Assembly: GCA_000827495.1 (NCBI GenBank)
Contig: KN817570.1
Coordinates: 93,839-139,893, forward strand
Source: Hypholoma sublateritium FD-334 SS-4
Taxonomy: Eukaryota; Basidiomycota; Agaricomycetes; Agaricales; Strophariaceae
DNA: 46,055 bases
Direction of reading: 5' to 3'
The notes beneath the pieces were generated by a model. The model was not told where the DNA came from, did no database searches, and worked only from the letters and a program-made list of their open reading frames with translations. The stretch's first letter is position 1; each line of letters opens with the position of its first letter. The translations under genes were made by a program, and so were the position numbers. Below, in pieces: positions 22,378-32,640 of this stretch.

Positions 22378-24432
22378 ATGTCTGCCTTCAACTTCAACGC
22401 TACTCCCATAGATGCACGGTCATATACTCAAACCGACAACCTTTACAATGGATTTGACAGAGGATCGTCCTTGTTCTTATTGACTTCGCTCATTGCCGCC
22501 GCAATCTATCTCAGTTCGAAGGTGTTCTACAGAAGGCCCCTTACGGACGACAAGGGAAACACCATACCTGATGGACCAACTGGTCTTCCCGTCCTCGGTG
22601 TGTATTTTTCATTCTGTAGTCTCCCTGCCACTGACTCATGATACGCTCTAAAGGCTCCTTCCCTTTCTTGACGGACTACCCCGAATTGACGCTCGACTAC
22701 TGGGCCAAGAAATTCGGTTCACTGTATTCCATCTGGCTCGGAAACCAGCTCTTCGTCATTGTCTCCGATCCACAGATCGTGAAAGACTTGATGGTCACCA
22801 ACGGCGCGATCTTCTCCTCGAGGAAGGAGATGTATCTCAAGTCCCAAATTATCTTTGCCGGCCGCGGGATCACGGCAACGCCCTACAATGACAAATGGCA
22901 AGTTCGTTTACTGGCCGGAAGAGGAAATCATACTTACATACTTGGCAGGAGGACTCACCGCCGGTTGGCCACGACCTGGCTCAACAAGCCCGCCGTCGAA
23001 AGCTACACTGCTGTTCTCGACTATGAAGCCACCGTTCTCGTCCACGATCTGTACTACCACAGCAACGGGGGGAAGCTTCCCATTAACCCGCAGCCCCACG
23101 CCGGAAGATGCTCGCTCAACAACATGTTGACAATTACATTCGGAATGCGTACGGACACCATCGAACACCCTCTGGTCGCCGAGGCTCTTAGCCTTTCGCG
23201 TGCATTCATGTGAGCACTTCATTTATTAATTACAAGAATACTTGCTCATAAATAATTTTTGACAGGAACTGTACCGGTCCAGTCTCGAACATGATCGATT
23301 TTGTTCCCATTCTTCAGAAGCTGCCATTTAACCTTCCTTTGAAGACTCGCGCCCAGAAATTGCACGCCGACCTCGTCAAGACATACGGAGGCATGATTAA
23401 TGAGATCGACGAGAGGATGAAGCGAGGAGAGCAAGTCCCGGACTGCCTGGTCAAGACATTGCTTTTGGCGCAAGAGGAGGAAGGGCTGGACCACCTCGAC
23501 ATGGCAATTCTGTGCTCTGCGTTCATGATTGGCGGTGTGGAAACGGTATGCCCACTCCGATACAAATGGTGTGAAATAGATATTAACATCTTCTGGATCA
23601 GACCGCATCTATCATGCAATGGTTCTCGGCGCTCATTCCCGCATATCCCGAAATTCAGGCCAAGGCGCACGAGGAACTTGACCGGGTAGTCGGCCGCAAC
23701 CGCCTGCCGACAATCGACGACGAGAAAAACCTGCCATTTATCCATGCTATCATCAAGGTATGGACCTCTTACATACATCTCACAGAATATGTCTAAAATA
23801 TTCTATAGGAAGTCGAGCGCTGCCACAACCCCTTCTGGCTCGGCACACCCCATGTGAACAGTCAAGATTTCACTTACCGCGGACAATTTATTCCCAAAGA
23901 CACCGTCGTCGTTCTGAACACTGTGAGTTAAAATTTATCCGCGGTAAGATATCTCCAATTAATTATTTTTCAGTACACCATGCACCACGATCCCCAGAGG
24001 CATCCCGACCCCCACACGTTCAACGTGAGCGATCTTCATCTAAAAATAGAATCACTTTTGACGCCCAGGAATAGCCGGACCGCTTTATCAACGACTCGAC
24101 CCTGTCATCAGAGTCCGCAAACTTGGCCAACCCCATGGAAAGAGACCACTGGATGTTCGGTGTTGGGTAAGCATTCCTGGATCTTCTCTCCGGGATTTTC
24201 TCGCTGACATACGCAACTCCGCAGCCGCCGCATTTGCCCGGGAATGTGGGTCGCTGAGCGGGAGGTGTTCCTCGCCATCGCACGCATGCTCTGGGCATTC
24301 AAGATGGACGAGATCCCCGGCGAGCCCATTGACCTGAAGGAATACGACGGCCTTTCGGGACGCTCCCCTGTGCCCTTCCGCATCCAAATAACTCCTCGTC
24401 ATGACCAAGTCGAGGCGGTTCTTGGGCTCTGA
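22378..24432 (+). CDS. Cytochrome P450 monooxygenase
   Basis: Membrane-anchored haem monooxygenase of the type expanded in Agaricomycetes; the substrate is unknown. Nine exons join to 541 aa. An N-terminal membrane helix (SSLFLLTSLIAAAIYLSSKV) is followed by a proline hinge ('DGPTGLPVLGSFPFLTDYPE'), 'YNDKWRTHRRLATTW' in the C-helix, the I-helix 'MIGGVETTAS', the K-helix ExxR as EVER, the 'PDRF' (PERF) motif and the haem loop FGVGRRICPG with the Cys ligand. The start is ATG at 22378; an in-frame GTG 15 nt earlier is not a eukaryotic start. The intron at 22898-22948 begins GCAAGT, a GC-AG intron required to keep 'DKWRTHRR'. The splice before 'PDRF' must use the second of two nearby AGs. No lesion was seen, so the gene should be functional. 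Confidence 0.95.
22898..22948 (+). other. GC-AG intron in the P450 gene
   Basis: Donor GCAAGT, acceptor GCAG. It joins 'NDKW' to 'RTHRRL', the conserved C-helix WxxxR context. Confidence 0.85.
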
Positions 24433-24786
24433 GGACGAAAAGTAGAATATGTGCAACTTGATACTCTTAGATTTATTTAAGCATATATATCAAATATAAT
24501 ACGTCTGCAAATGTTATAACTTCCAACAACTGATATAGCATCATCTGCCTTCATAAAATTGGTTGTACTTGGGCTGATGTAAATTGGTACGAAGGAAATG
24601 CGTTTTCAAGAGCTGCATAATTTTTCAAAAAAAAATCATAACAAAATACTGCATAATGCATCTCTGCCGCCCCTGCCTGTCCTCAGCCCCCTAGCCTCAT
24701 CGTCATCGCCAGCCGTGCGCGTACATAGACGCGCCCCCGTCGAGTCACCAATAAGCGATCGTGAGATAATTTTAGTTCCGCGCCAT
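24433..24786. other. P450 3' flank
   Basis: AT-rich 3' region with no gene recognised, passing into the promoter-like block that follows. Confidence 0.5.
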
Positions 24787-24872
24787 CACGTGCCAAAGGC
24801 TATTCGGCGCTCGCGTCGGGACTCGGCGTCACAGTGAGTCAACGCGCGGGGCGGGCCCGAGCCGTATAAAAG
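24787..24872 (+). promoter_or_regulatory. Promoter-like block: CACGTG, TGAGTCA and TATAAAAG
   Basis: A CACGTG E-box (24787-24792), a perfect GCN4/CPC1-type site TGAGTCA (24835-24841), a GGGGCGGGCC run and TATAAAAG (24865-24872) lie in order, with a first ATG only 24 nt after the TATA box. It points rightward, into the GC-rich gene-free region and toward the bZIP gene. Confidence 0.55.
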
Positions 24873-24895
24873 GGAGCCGCCGCCCGCCTATTCTG

Positions 24896-27820
24896 ATGCG
24901 CCCCCTGCCCCCGCCGTCCTTCCTTCCGCACGCCGCTGCCTCGAGGCGGATTTTGGCTTCGCGGCGTCTTCTTTTGCTGGTGGATTATGGCTCGCAGATG
25001 CGGGCGGAGGCTTGGCGGAGGCGGCGCGGGCTGGCCGGGGGCTTTCCCGCCGTGCGGGCGGGTGGGCGGCGCCGGCCGTGGTGATGGACCAGCGTGGTGC
25101 GTCGGGCTGCGGGCTGTCGCGATACTGATGTTTGAAGTTGAAGGCCATTTCCAGCCGTACTGGATGCCAGCGACGGTCGCGGTGCGCCGCGAACACCGTC
25201 TGTGCTACTCAGCAGTGCCACTCAACAGCACCGCCCAAGGGTCGAGTTCCACCCTGCCCCACTTGACGCCACTCGCCCGCGCGTGCGCCACAGGTCGCGT
25301 TACCGCATTTGACCTCGCGCACCCGATGCGGGCACGCATCAATGTCGCTTCGCTTCGCAGCGCAGGTGCCTGACACGCGCGCCGGCCGCCGAATACGCTC
25401 CTCGCGCGCTCGCTCGAAGCTTGCCTGCGCGAAATATGGGACTGGAATTTATACACTAGATGTACCCCTCACGCATCACATACGCCTACTCCCGGTTCCA
25501 GCCGACAACACCGCGGCGTCGAGCCATCTGTTTACGCGCGGCGCGGTGGCCCGCGTTGTCCGCTGAAAACGCGATTGTTCCCTCCTGTAACTGGCGAACT
25601 CTGGGTCTGGAACCTATGCGCTGGATACCCTGGGCTCAGCTTTGAACAGATATGCCGACATTTTAACACGTACGCTCCTTCCGCGCTTGCCGCGGCGGGC
25701 CCGCGATCCGTGCCACCGTCCCCGCACCGCTCACTGCGCCCGCCCTGCTGGCTGTATCTCTCGGAAAATTCTACCGCTGGGCAGGCTATACACGACTCGT
25801 GTGCACCCCCGCTTTAGCGCGCGTCCACGCTGTCCCTCTCCCAGGCTCGACCCTGACAGAATCAGCGCACGCGTCCCACTTATCACTGACGGAAATAGCG
25901 TGCGCGATTTGCGCGACGCGTCGCCTCCTACTCGGAGGTCGTCGGGTGCATCGGAATTCTCCTATGTTCCCCGACGCCAAAGGCACCCATGCGCATGCGC
26001 CGACGTCATTGCTGCCGCGCCAGGGCGTCGCGGCCACTCGTCGCCACGGATGTGCTGCCGCAATAATCTGCCGCACGTTCACGCGGCGCGCATCCGACTG
26101 GCTGGGGTGTGCGGAACGACGGCTGAGCGGCCCGGTCGTCGGGCGCCCGTCATGGACCATCTGCTGCTCAGCGCGACGCGTATTCTGGTCGACTCCACAG
26201 CCTCGCTGTGCACGCGAATCGCGGGCACACCTCGCTGGGGGCATCCTGGGTGCTCTCACTGGCTGGCCTTAGACCGCCGCCTCCCTCGTCGCAAATTAAT
26301 CGCGATCACTCGCCCCGGTATTTCCGATAGATGCGGCGTTGCTTGGGCCCCACGTTATACGGTTTCGACATTCCAGTGATCTGTGCGTTGCACAGGAGCG
26401 CGACGAACAATGGGGCGATTCGTACCACGCCCGGGGCTGCATGTGCTTATCTCGGGCACGTCCTGATTGCAGCGCGGTGCGGCGCATCTGTGTCACCACT
26501 CTCTAGGGGGCCGCGACCCACCTGCAACAGATGCAGCGGTGCTAATAGCGTGTAATGATGGGGTGTGCATTCTGCTGGGTGGCTGCTGGTATCTGATCTG
26601 GATTCTGGGGCCCCGGAATGGATACGTGGATGGCACCGTATTTTTGGGCCGGCGCAGGAGCCGTGTACTCGGATACGTCGGACTGCTGTGCAGCTGTCAC
26701 TGCGACGTAGGCTGCGACGTATACAGCAGAGGGCGTACGTGCGCGGCCGGCGCTGCGGTGTGGGCGCAACGAACGTTGCCGCGCTGCTGCGCCACAGTCG
26801 GCGATGACAGCCGCAGGCAGGTACATGGCCCACGGGGCATCAGCTGCTGATAGCGCGCACTGATCTCGGCGCGCGCGAAATTGATTTTCATTCTCGCACT
26901 AGATGGCGAGCATGTGCCGAGTTTAGTTGTAAGGCAGCTACGCAGCATGCGCACGGACGACTGACTACGACTGAGCCCCGTATCTGGGCGCTGACACATG
27001 CACAGGAGGCGCGGCGACGCTGGGGTTTCCGAGGTTTCCTGCGACAGGCATGGAGATTGGCGCTGCGATCTGCCGATTACAATAGGGGGAGGGCGTCAAT
27101 CAGCGCTGCGGGCAGACTACGCCGCACCCATTGTGGCCCAGTATGGGTGCCTGCGCCCCCGTGCAGACGTCACTGCACACCTTTGCGTGGGCGTGCGTGC
27201 GCAGACGGCGCGCGCAGAGCGTGTATTCTGGGACGCGGATGTTGCGCCGGGATATCGGGGGCAGATTGGGCTGACCAATTAATTGCATTTCCGCTGGGTG
27301 CGGGTGGCACGGGATATCGTCGGGGGCGGTTGCCGGCGTGCCCTCTGCCCTGGCAGACAGGGATGCGCGCGCGATGGGGGGCGCGGTGGCCTTATGGGGC
27401 ACAAACACGTAACGGCGGGGCGGCTACAGGCCCCGAGGGTCAGGCGCGCGCGCGGCGGGCTGTGTGCGGCGGCGGCGAGGCGGCGGGGACTTCCTTATCA
27501 GGAAGACGTCGGGTAGCGCGCGTGGGAAGCCGCGCTCAGCGGCAGTAATCAGTCAGCGGTATTGATGCCGGCGATTCGTTCTGACTCGGTCTGAGAATCC
27601 TCCACATGCCCAGCCGGAGAGCTGCTCGAAATCTGCAGCGTTGGGCGTGGATTGAGGGCATCCGGGCGCGGATTTGGGCGGATTTTGTGGGGATATGTGG
27701 CCCGAATGGGTACGAGTAGGACAGCCTCGGAGGCGGTGGGCGAATACGACAGGAATAGGCTGACAAAGCATGCGGCGGCGGAGCCGCGCCAGAGCTGAGC
27801 CTGAAAAATGCTGTGCAGCG
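24896..27820. other. GC-rich region without recognisable genes
   Basis: About 2.9 kb of GC- and CpG-rich DNA. Many frames stay open on both strands, but their products are Arg/Ala/Cys/Pro-rich and lack domains, so the openness is explained by low stop-codon frequency at high GC. It may be a long leader, a non-coding transcript or an expanded regulatory region for the bZIP gene downstream. Confidence 0.5.
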
Positions 27821-27824
27821 GGGA

Positions 27825-27832
27825 TATATAAG
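27825..27832 (+). promoter_or_regulatory. Proximal TATA box of the bZIP gene
   Basis: TATATAAG about 200 nt before the bZIP ATG, followed by a pyrimidine-rich run (CCCCCCCACCACC) that could hold the transcription start. The leader from here to the ATG contains no other ATG. Confidence 0.6.
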
Positions 27833-27928
27833 GGTGATCGAGTCAGGCGCAATTTGTTAACGTTCTCTGTTCCCCCCCACCACCTCGAACAGACTCACCT
27901 CTGCGTCGAGTCCTTTCAAACAACCTCG

Positions 27929-27935
27929 TGAGTCA
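27929..27935 (+). promoter_or_regulatory. TGAGTCA site in the bZIP leader
   Basis: A perfect GCN4-type recognition word, which would suit autoregulation. It overlaps a GTGAGT splice donor consensus, with an acceptor TACGCCCAG about 50 nt later, so it may instead mark a 5' UTR intron. Confidence 0.4.
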
Positions 27936-28028
27936 CAGTTTTCACCAGATATCGTACTGCGGCCTACCTACGCCCAGTCGTACTTTGCGAAGCCTGCATC
28001 TCTCGTACAACTCTCGAGTCATATTACA

Positions 28029-29723
28029 ATGGCGTCTGCGAATGCATATGCGGCAGTTCATGGGTCGTCAGCGAATTCCGCGGCGACGGGCGCAAGTGGC
28101 GCCCAGCAGTTGGATGTGGAGAGCCGCAATACCCCAGTGGGGGCCAATCAGTCCTTAGGACCTCATGATGCTGCACAAACGTCTTCGGGCTACGCACCCT
28201 CGGCCGTCGCAAAACCTGAGTTTGTCGAACAGGAACTGATCCCGCCCACCTCTAGGCTTACAAGGGTACCACCAGCAACGGTGCCTTCGTCCCACACATC
28301 TGCAGCCCACTTCGACTCCGTCGCAATTTCCGCATTCCAGAATAACAACAATACATACACAAGTCAAGATGTGCACCTCTTTGTGAACAGCTCGACTTCT
28401 CACCCCCCGTCTTCGGCACCTCGTAACTTCGGACAATCGTCAACCCCACTTGAAACACCCGTTTCGAGTTCTTCTCAACCCCCTTCCCACCATGTCTTAA
28501 CTCACCCCATTCGTCGTCCTAGGACGTCCCATATTTTCCAATCCTCCAAGGACTTGGCCGCACACTATGGTATCCCACAGATACTCCCACCTGCACCCCG
28601 GACACAGCACATACAACCATCAGCACACCACTCCGCGCCGCCAGCACAGCACGCGCAGCTAGATTTCCAGACACTCAGCGCCAATTATTTAAACATGCTT
28701 TCTCAGAAGCCGACCGAAAACACTATGGCCGCTCACAGCACATCGACAATGTCGACCGTCACTCCGGCGGATCTCGAGGCTCCGGTGATCCCCGCCGACG
28801 AGCCCTCCGCGTTGCACAGCTTCGAGGATATTTTCGGTGAGCACACCGCCTCGCGCCCGCCGTACTCGGATTTCCTGACTCACACCGGCTCCGACGTCTC
28901 AGCATCCCCAGAGTTCAGGGATAGCAACGAGGACTTCATGAACCTCTTCACCCCCAACATGCCAGATCTCGACGACTTCGGCACTTCTCCTCTCGAGACT
29001 CCATACAACGACTTCCTCTCGACGCCCCTCTTCGCTGACGATGCGATGCTCACCAGCCCTTCGATGGAGTTCCTTGATGACCGTCCCCTCTTCGGCGGCA
29101 TCGACTACTCGAAGGTCGAGGACATCCCCGTTCAGTCGAAGGAGCCACAGCAGCCTCAACAGCAGCAGCCCGAGCTGTTCACCATCTCGCCCAACCTCGA
29201 GTCGCCGTACCTCGACTTCAACGCCGGCCACTCCTTTCCACCGTTCCCCGCTCCACCCGCGCCCGCCACTACCACCGAGCAGCAGTCCAGCTCTGCCCGC
29301 CGCAGCAAGGCGACCGGCATCCGCAAGGGCATCACCCCCGACGCCCTGCTCGACGAGGACGCCCCGACCCAGCCGCGCAAGTACGTCACGCCCTCGGCGA
29401 CCTCGCGCAAGGCGGTGCCCGCGGCGTTCCAGCGCAAGCGCTCGCGATCGGCGGCGTTCGGCGAGGAGGAGGACCAGCTCGACGACCTGCCGCTGAACCC
29501 CACGGAGCAGGACCTCGTCGAGCAGAAGCGGCGCCAGAACACGGTCGCGGCGCGGCGCAGCCGGAAGCGCAAGCTCGAGGAGTTCCAGCGCATGAAGGAC
29601 GAGCGCGACGAGGAGCGCCGGGTGAAGGAGATCTGGAAGACGCGCGCGCTGACGATGCAGGCGCAGCTGCAGTCCCTCGGCGCGGGGACGTACAACTACA
29701 GCGCGGACGAGTTCGACTCGTAA
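28029..29723 (+). CDS. cpc1: GCN4/CPC1-type bZIP transcription activator
   Basis: Nuclear activator of amino-acid biosynthesis genes in the general (cross-pathway) control response; this role is inferred from the bZIP type. It is one uninterrupted exon of 564 aa. The long N-terminal part is rich in Ser, Pro, Gln and His. A middle acidic region with repeated 'TPLxDFL...TP'-like segments ('FGTSPLETPYNDFLSTPLF', 'PNLESPYLDF') is a likely activation domain. The basic region 'QKRRQNTVAARRSRKRKLEE' near residue 500 matches the GCN4 signature N-x-x-A-A-R-x-S-R. The following coiled coil is charged and lacks regular leucine heptads ('FQRMKDERDEERRVKEIWK'), a weak zipper. The start MASANAYAAV is the first ATG after the proximal TATA box. 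Codon use becomes strongly GC-ending toward the 3' half. Confidence 0.88.
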   Translation: MASANAYAAVHGSSANSAATGASGAQQLDVESRNTPVGANQSLGPHDAAQTSSGYAPSAVAKPEFVEQELIPPTSRLTRVPPATVPSSHTSAAHFDSVAISAFQNNNNTYTSQDVHLFVNSSTSHPPSSAPRNFGQSSTPLETPVSSSSQPPSHHVLTHPIRRPRTSHIFQSSKDLAAHYGIPQILPPAPRTQHIQPSAHHSAPPAQHAQLDFQTLSANYLNMLSQKPTENTMAAHSTSTMSTVTPADLEAPVIPADEPSALHSFEDIFGEHTASRPPYSDFLTHTGSDVSASPEFRDSNEDFMNLFTPNMPDLDDFGTSPLETPYNDFLSTPLFADDAMLTSPSMEFLDDRPLFGGIDYSKVEDIPVQSKEPQQPQQQQPELFTISPNLESPYLDFNAGHSFPPFPAPPAPATTTEQQSSSARRSKATGIRKGITPDALLDEDAPTQPRKYVTPSATSRKAVPAAFQRKRSRSAAFGEEEDQLDDLPLNPTEQDLVEQKRRQNTVAARRSRKRKLEEFQRMKDERDEERRVKEIWKTRALTMQAQLQSLGAGTYNYSADEFDS

Positions 29724-30560
29724 GCGCGCTGCGAAGCTTTTTTTTCATGTTTCGATTCATTTTAATATCTTTTTTCTGTCTCAACGTCCTATCTTGCTTT
29801 TCGTTTCGTTCCACTCCACTCCACTACAAGTACAGCTTTTCCTCATCATATATCCGCGCATTGCGCCCCACGTTATGGCTATGCCTCTCGCTCAAAAGAC
29901 TCCCGTATCTATGTTACCGGACTCAGACGACCTATTCATTCGCGTCGTCCCATTCGCTGCCTCGATGTATGATCCCACCCCACTCCCCACCCACTTGCTG
30001 GGGCAGCGTCTTACCCCCCGCCCTGCTGTCTATCTACTTATCACACGCCCGTCTGCATATCTTATCCCACTCTACGTACCAAGTGTTTAGTACTTAACCG
30101 CCCGCTCTGACTGCCTGCCATCGACGTATGGCTGTTCGAAATGATATCATCTTAAAGTGCCTGTAAAGATTAGCGTGAATTGAATTGAATTGTATCTTGT
30201 AACTGAACAATATATGATCAAGGAATTGGACTGGTCGATGAGCGTATATAAACCCGACTGACGTGGAAGTGCTCTCACCTGAACGAGCCTCAGCAAACCC
30301 CATTGTCTTCGTAAAAGAAGCACGCACAGCTGACGCCCTTGATTGCTGTGAAACGATCGCAGCTTCACGCTCCATTACGAATAGCGACGTGGACGTGTGC
30401 GCTTTTTAATTTCCACTGTGATACACATCTGTCTTTCTCACAAGCGCCCACACTGATTAGTGACACTGATCGTCCGAGGAGGAGGATCGCAGTCCAGAAA
30501 TGAGCAAGACGGTAATTGATGCCAGTGGGTCGGTCGGCATCTAGCCTTCTTTGTTTTTCG
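29724..30560. other. bZIP 3' region and spacer
   Basis: T-rich 3' untranslated sequence, then a short GAATT triplet run at about 30178-30193. No gene was recognised. Confidence 0.5.
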
Positions 30561-30573
30561 GAGTACATACGTA

Positions 30574-30863
30574 CCAGTTTGGACAATCTGGATCTTGTGG
30601 GTCTCGAAGACGAGTTCGCGGGTACTAGGTTACGCAGTCCGCAGGTGTATCTGTTTCTGGCTATACGTATGTTCGGCGCAGCAGCGCAGTACTTCGATGG
30701 GTCCACGAATTTGATCGCGGGCTCGGCGCGCGACTACAATGCGCTCTCGCATGAGCTGGCGGTCTACGTAGCCAGGCGCTCACCAACGCCTAGGGTGGCC
30801 GAATGTATTACTTTGGCCGAATTTTTTCCTTGTCCCATGTCCCACCCCCGGCCGAACCAATGA
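30574..30863 (+). pseudogene. Coding-like remnant, unknown family
   Basis: After an acceptor-like GTACCAG, one frame reads 'LDNLDLVGLEDEFAG', 'SPQVYLFLAIRMFGAAAQYF' and 'TNLIAGSARDYNALSHELAV'. Codons are C/G-ending and the sequence is protein-like, unlike chance frames nearby. No upstream exon joins in phase, and the frame ends in a low-quality tail at a stop (30861-30863). I do not recognise the family. It may be a truncated gene copy or one exon of a gene I could not assemble. Confidence 0.35.
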
Positions 30864-30911
30864 TCTAAAATGGTACAGTATTTTAGGACATGCCGGGAGC
30901 TACGTACTATT

Positions 30912-31160
30912 GTAATAGTATTTTGCGTAGTAGAACGGAAAGAAATGGAGGGAATACGTCCGTGATGTACCAGAGTGCAGATCCGAAATAAAATGTAAAA
31001 GCAAATTTCGAAACGAAGGAGAGGCGTACGGACGATGCGTCGGCGAGTCGTGGGAATGCGGCACGAGGCGCGGGAATAATGTCTTCGTCGAATTTCGCGA
31101 TCGGCGTGGGCGCAGGCTCATCATCGTAAAGCAGTATGCAGAGCGCACAAGCACGACAGT
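30912..31160 (-). pseudogene. C-terminal coding remnant with a membrane segment
   Basis: After an acceptor CTTCAG, one minus-strand frame reads 'LLYDDEPAPTPIAKFDEDII', 'PRAAFPRLADASSVRLSF' and a hydrophobic end 'FAFTFYFGSALWYITDVF', then a stop. This looks like the 3'-terminal exon of a tail-anchored or membrane protein. No matching upstream exon was found in the next 300 nt. It has no ATG of its own and no recognised family. Confidence 0.4.
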
Positions 31161-32061
31161 TAGCTGAAGGCTATGTTGTCTATAGTCGATTAACTCGAAG
31201 GAAATAGAGAAATGAATGGTGACAACCGTGACCTTAACATGCCAGTTCTGCAGACATAATTTAGGATTTCATTACCCTTGCTCATACTGCGCTTGCACTC
31301 CCTCAACTGAAGTCGAGAATATAGGACAGCGATCATAATTCTGAACAACATAAATTTGACTCTCGCTTCTCCGACACTACTACTTTAAATCTTGTCTGTG
31401 CAACATACGTGGTTAAACATGTACTACGGTGTGCCTACTGGAACGAGGTGGATGAAAATCATAGAGGTTCCGGAAATACTACCTCATCTGCTATGTATTT
31501 GCATTGACTGACCGCCTTCTCAGTCAATAATGCATATTGGACCATGTATTCATTGTTGTTTTCAGACGTATAAAGATGCACGTCTGAGAAATTGCATGTT
31601 AGTGAGAGGGTAGCGTTTGAACTTTATTCAGACCTTCTGCCAGTGCACTAAAGTCCCTCTCGATGTTAGTGTGATGATGACGTCGTGACCCGCGTAATCT
31701 ATCTGGATGACCTGAGGAATACGGGAGTTGTATGAAATAAGCATTAAATGAGCATGATGTTAAAATATATAATAGAAAGAAGGCGAATAATCCCAGACCT
31801 CTTTCCAACGGCGATAAAATTTGCCGCTGGTGAACGTTCCAAAATCAAACGCGGACAAGCCGTCAAGATATGTGTTCATCGCGAGAAAACGATAAAGGGT
31901 CGGCTGCGCTAAGTGGTCTCTTGACAAACCCTGACTCCTGAGGTTACTTATTACCGTACGACGAAAATGTGAAGCACACAGTTATCTTACCGCATAAGCA
32001 GTATCAGGTAGTGTCTTTTGTAGTTACTACATCGTAGTCTTCTTGACAATCCCTGTTTCAG
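31161..32061. other. Spacer without recognised genes
   Basis: No coding exon could be supported. The last bases, TTGACAATCCCTGTTTCAG, form a strong branch-and-acceptor signal in front of the gene at 32062. Confidence 0.5.
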
Positions 32062-32640
32062 GTGTCGGGAGTGTCCACACCGTGCGACTTTCGAACCACT
32101 TCTCCGACCGGGTGTTCTTGGGGTGTTCCTGGGCCGATATATATAGAGGCGACTTACGATGCAGCTTACCTTCCCACCCTCGTCATGGATAAAGCAGCCA
32201 TAGAAAAGAGTATGTTCTCTATGGTTGTGATTCCCTCTTGCTATGACGACCTTCTGTTAACAGGAATTTATGCTTGCGGCCTGACCAAAGAATTCGCAGC
32301 AGAATTTGTCACCAACGCGACCCCTGCTCAGCTGGAGAAGGCAGCTGGCAGTAAGATTGGCTGGATTCTTTTCGAATATTGGGGCAACAGTGCGTTTGAC
32401 GATGTATCACGTATTACGTGTGAGAACGGTGAATCCTATATTCTCTACCTTTTGGTATGGGGTATTATTAATTAGTATCGTCTAGGCGCACAGCTTATAG
32501 CTCTACTTGGTGCCTTTGGATTTCGTCCCGAGTGCAACAATTTGATAAACCCAAGTGCACCTCTGGCCCATCTGTCTTCACGTTCATGGGCTCGTTCAGT
32601 GGCTACAAAAATCAGAGCCGAGAATCTACTAGTAGACTAA
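32062..32640 (+). CDS. Hypothetical protein, 5' end missing or unassigned
   Basis: Three exons read in frame from a strong acceptor at 32061: 'CSWGVPGPIYIEATYDAAYL' and 'MDKAAIEK', a 54-nt intron (GTATGT...ACAG) to 'RIYACGLTKEFAAEFV' and 'KIGWILFEYWGNSAFDD', then a second intron starting GTGAAT after 'ITCENG' and joining 'AQLIALLGAFGFRPECNNL' and 'HLSSRSWARSVATKIRAENL'. The stop is TAA at 32638-32640. The consistent splicing supports a real gene. No ATG-bearing first exon could be found upstream, so the gene is either 5'-truncated or has a distant small first exon. An internal Met (MDKAAIEK) is the only visible start. Function unknown. Confidence 0.55.

Noticed and set aside
24896..27548. Many long open frames on both strands in the GC-rich region, up to 245 codons
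   Set aside because: Products are Arg/Ala/Cys-rich with no domains, hydrophobic cores or consistent splicing. High GC makes stop codons rare, so the openness is expected by chance.
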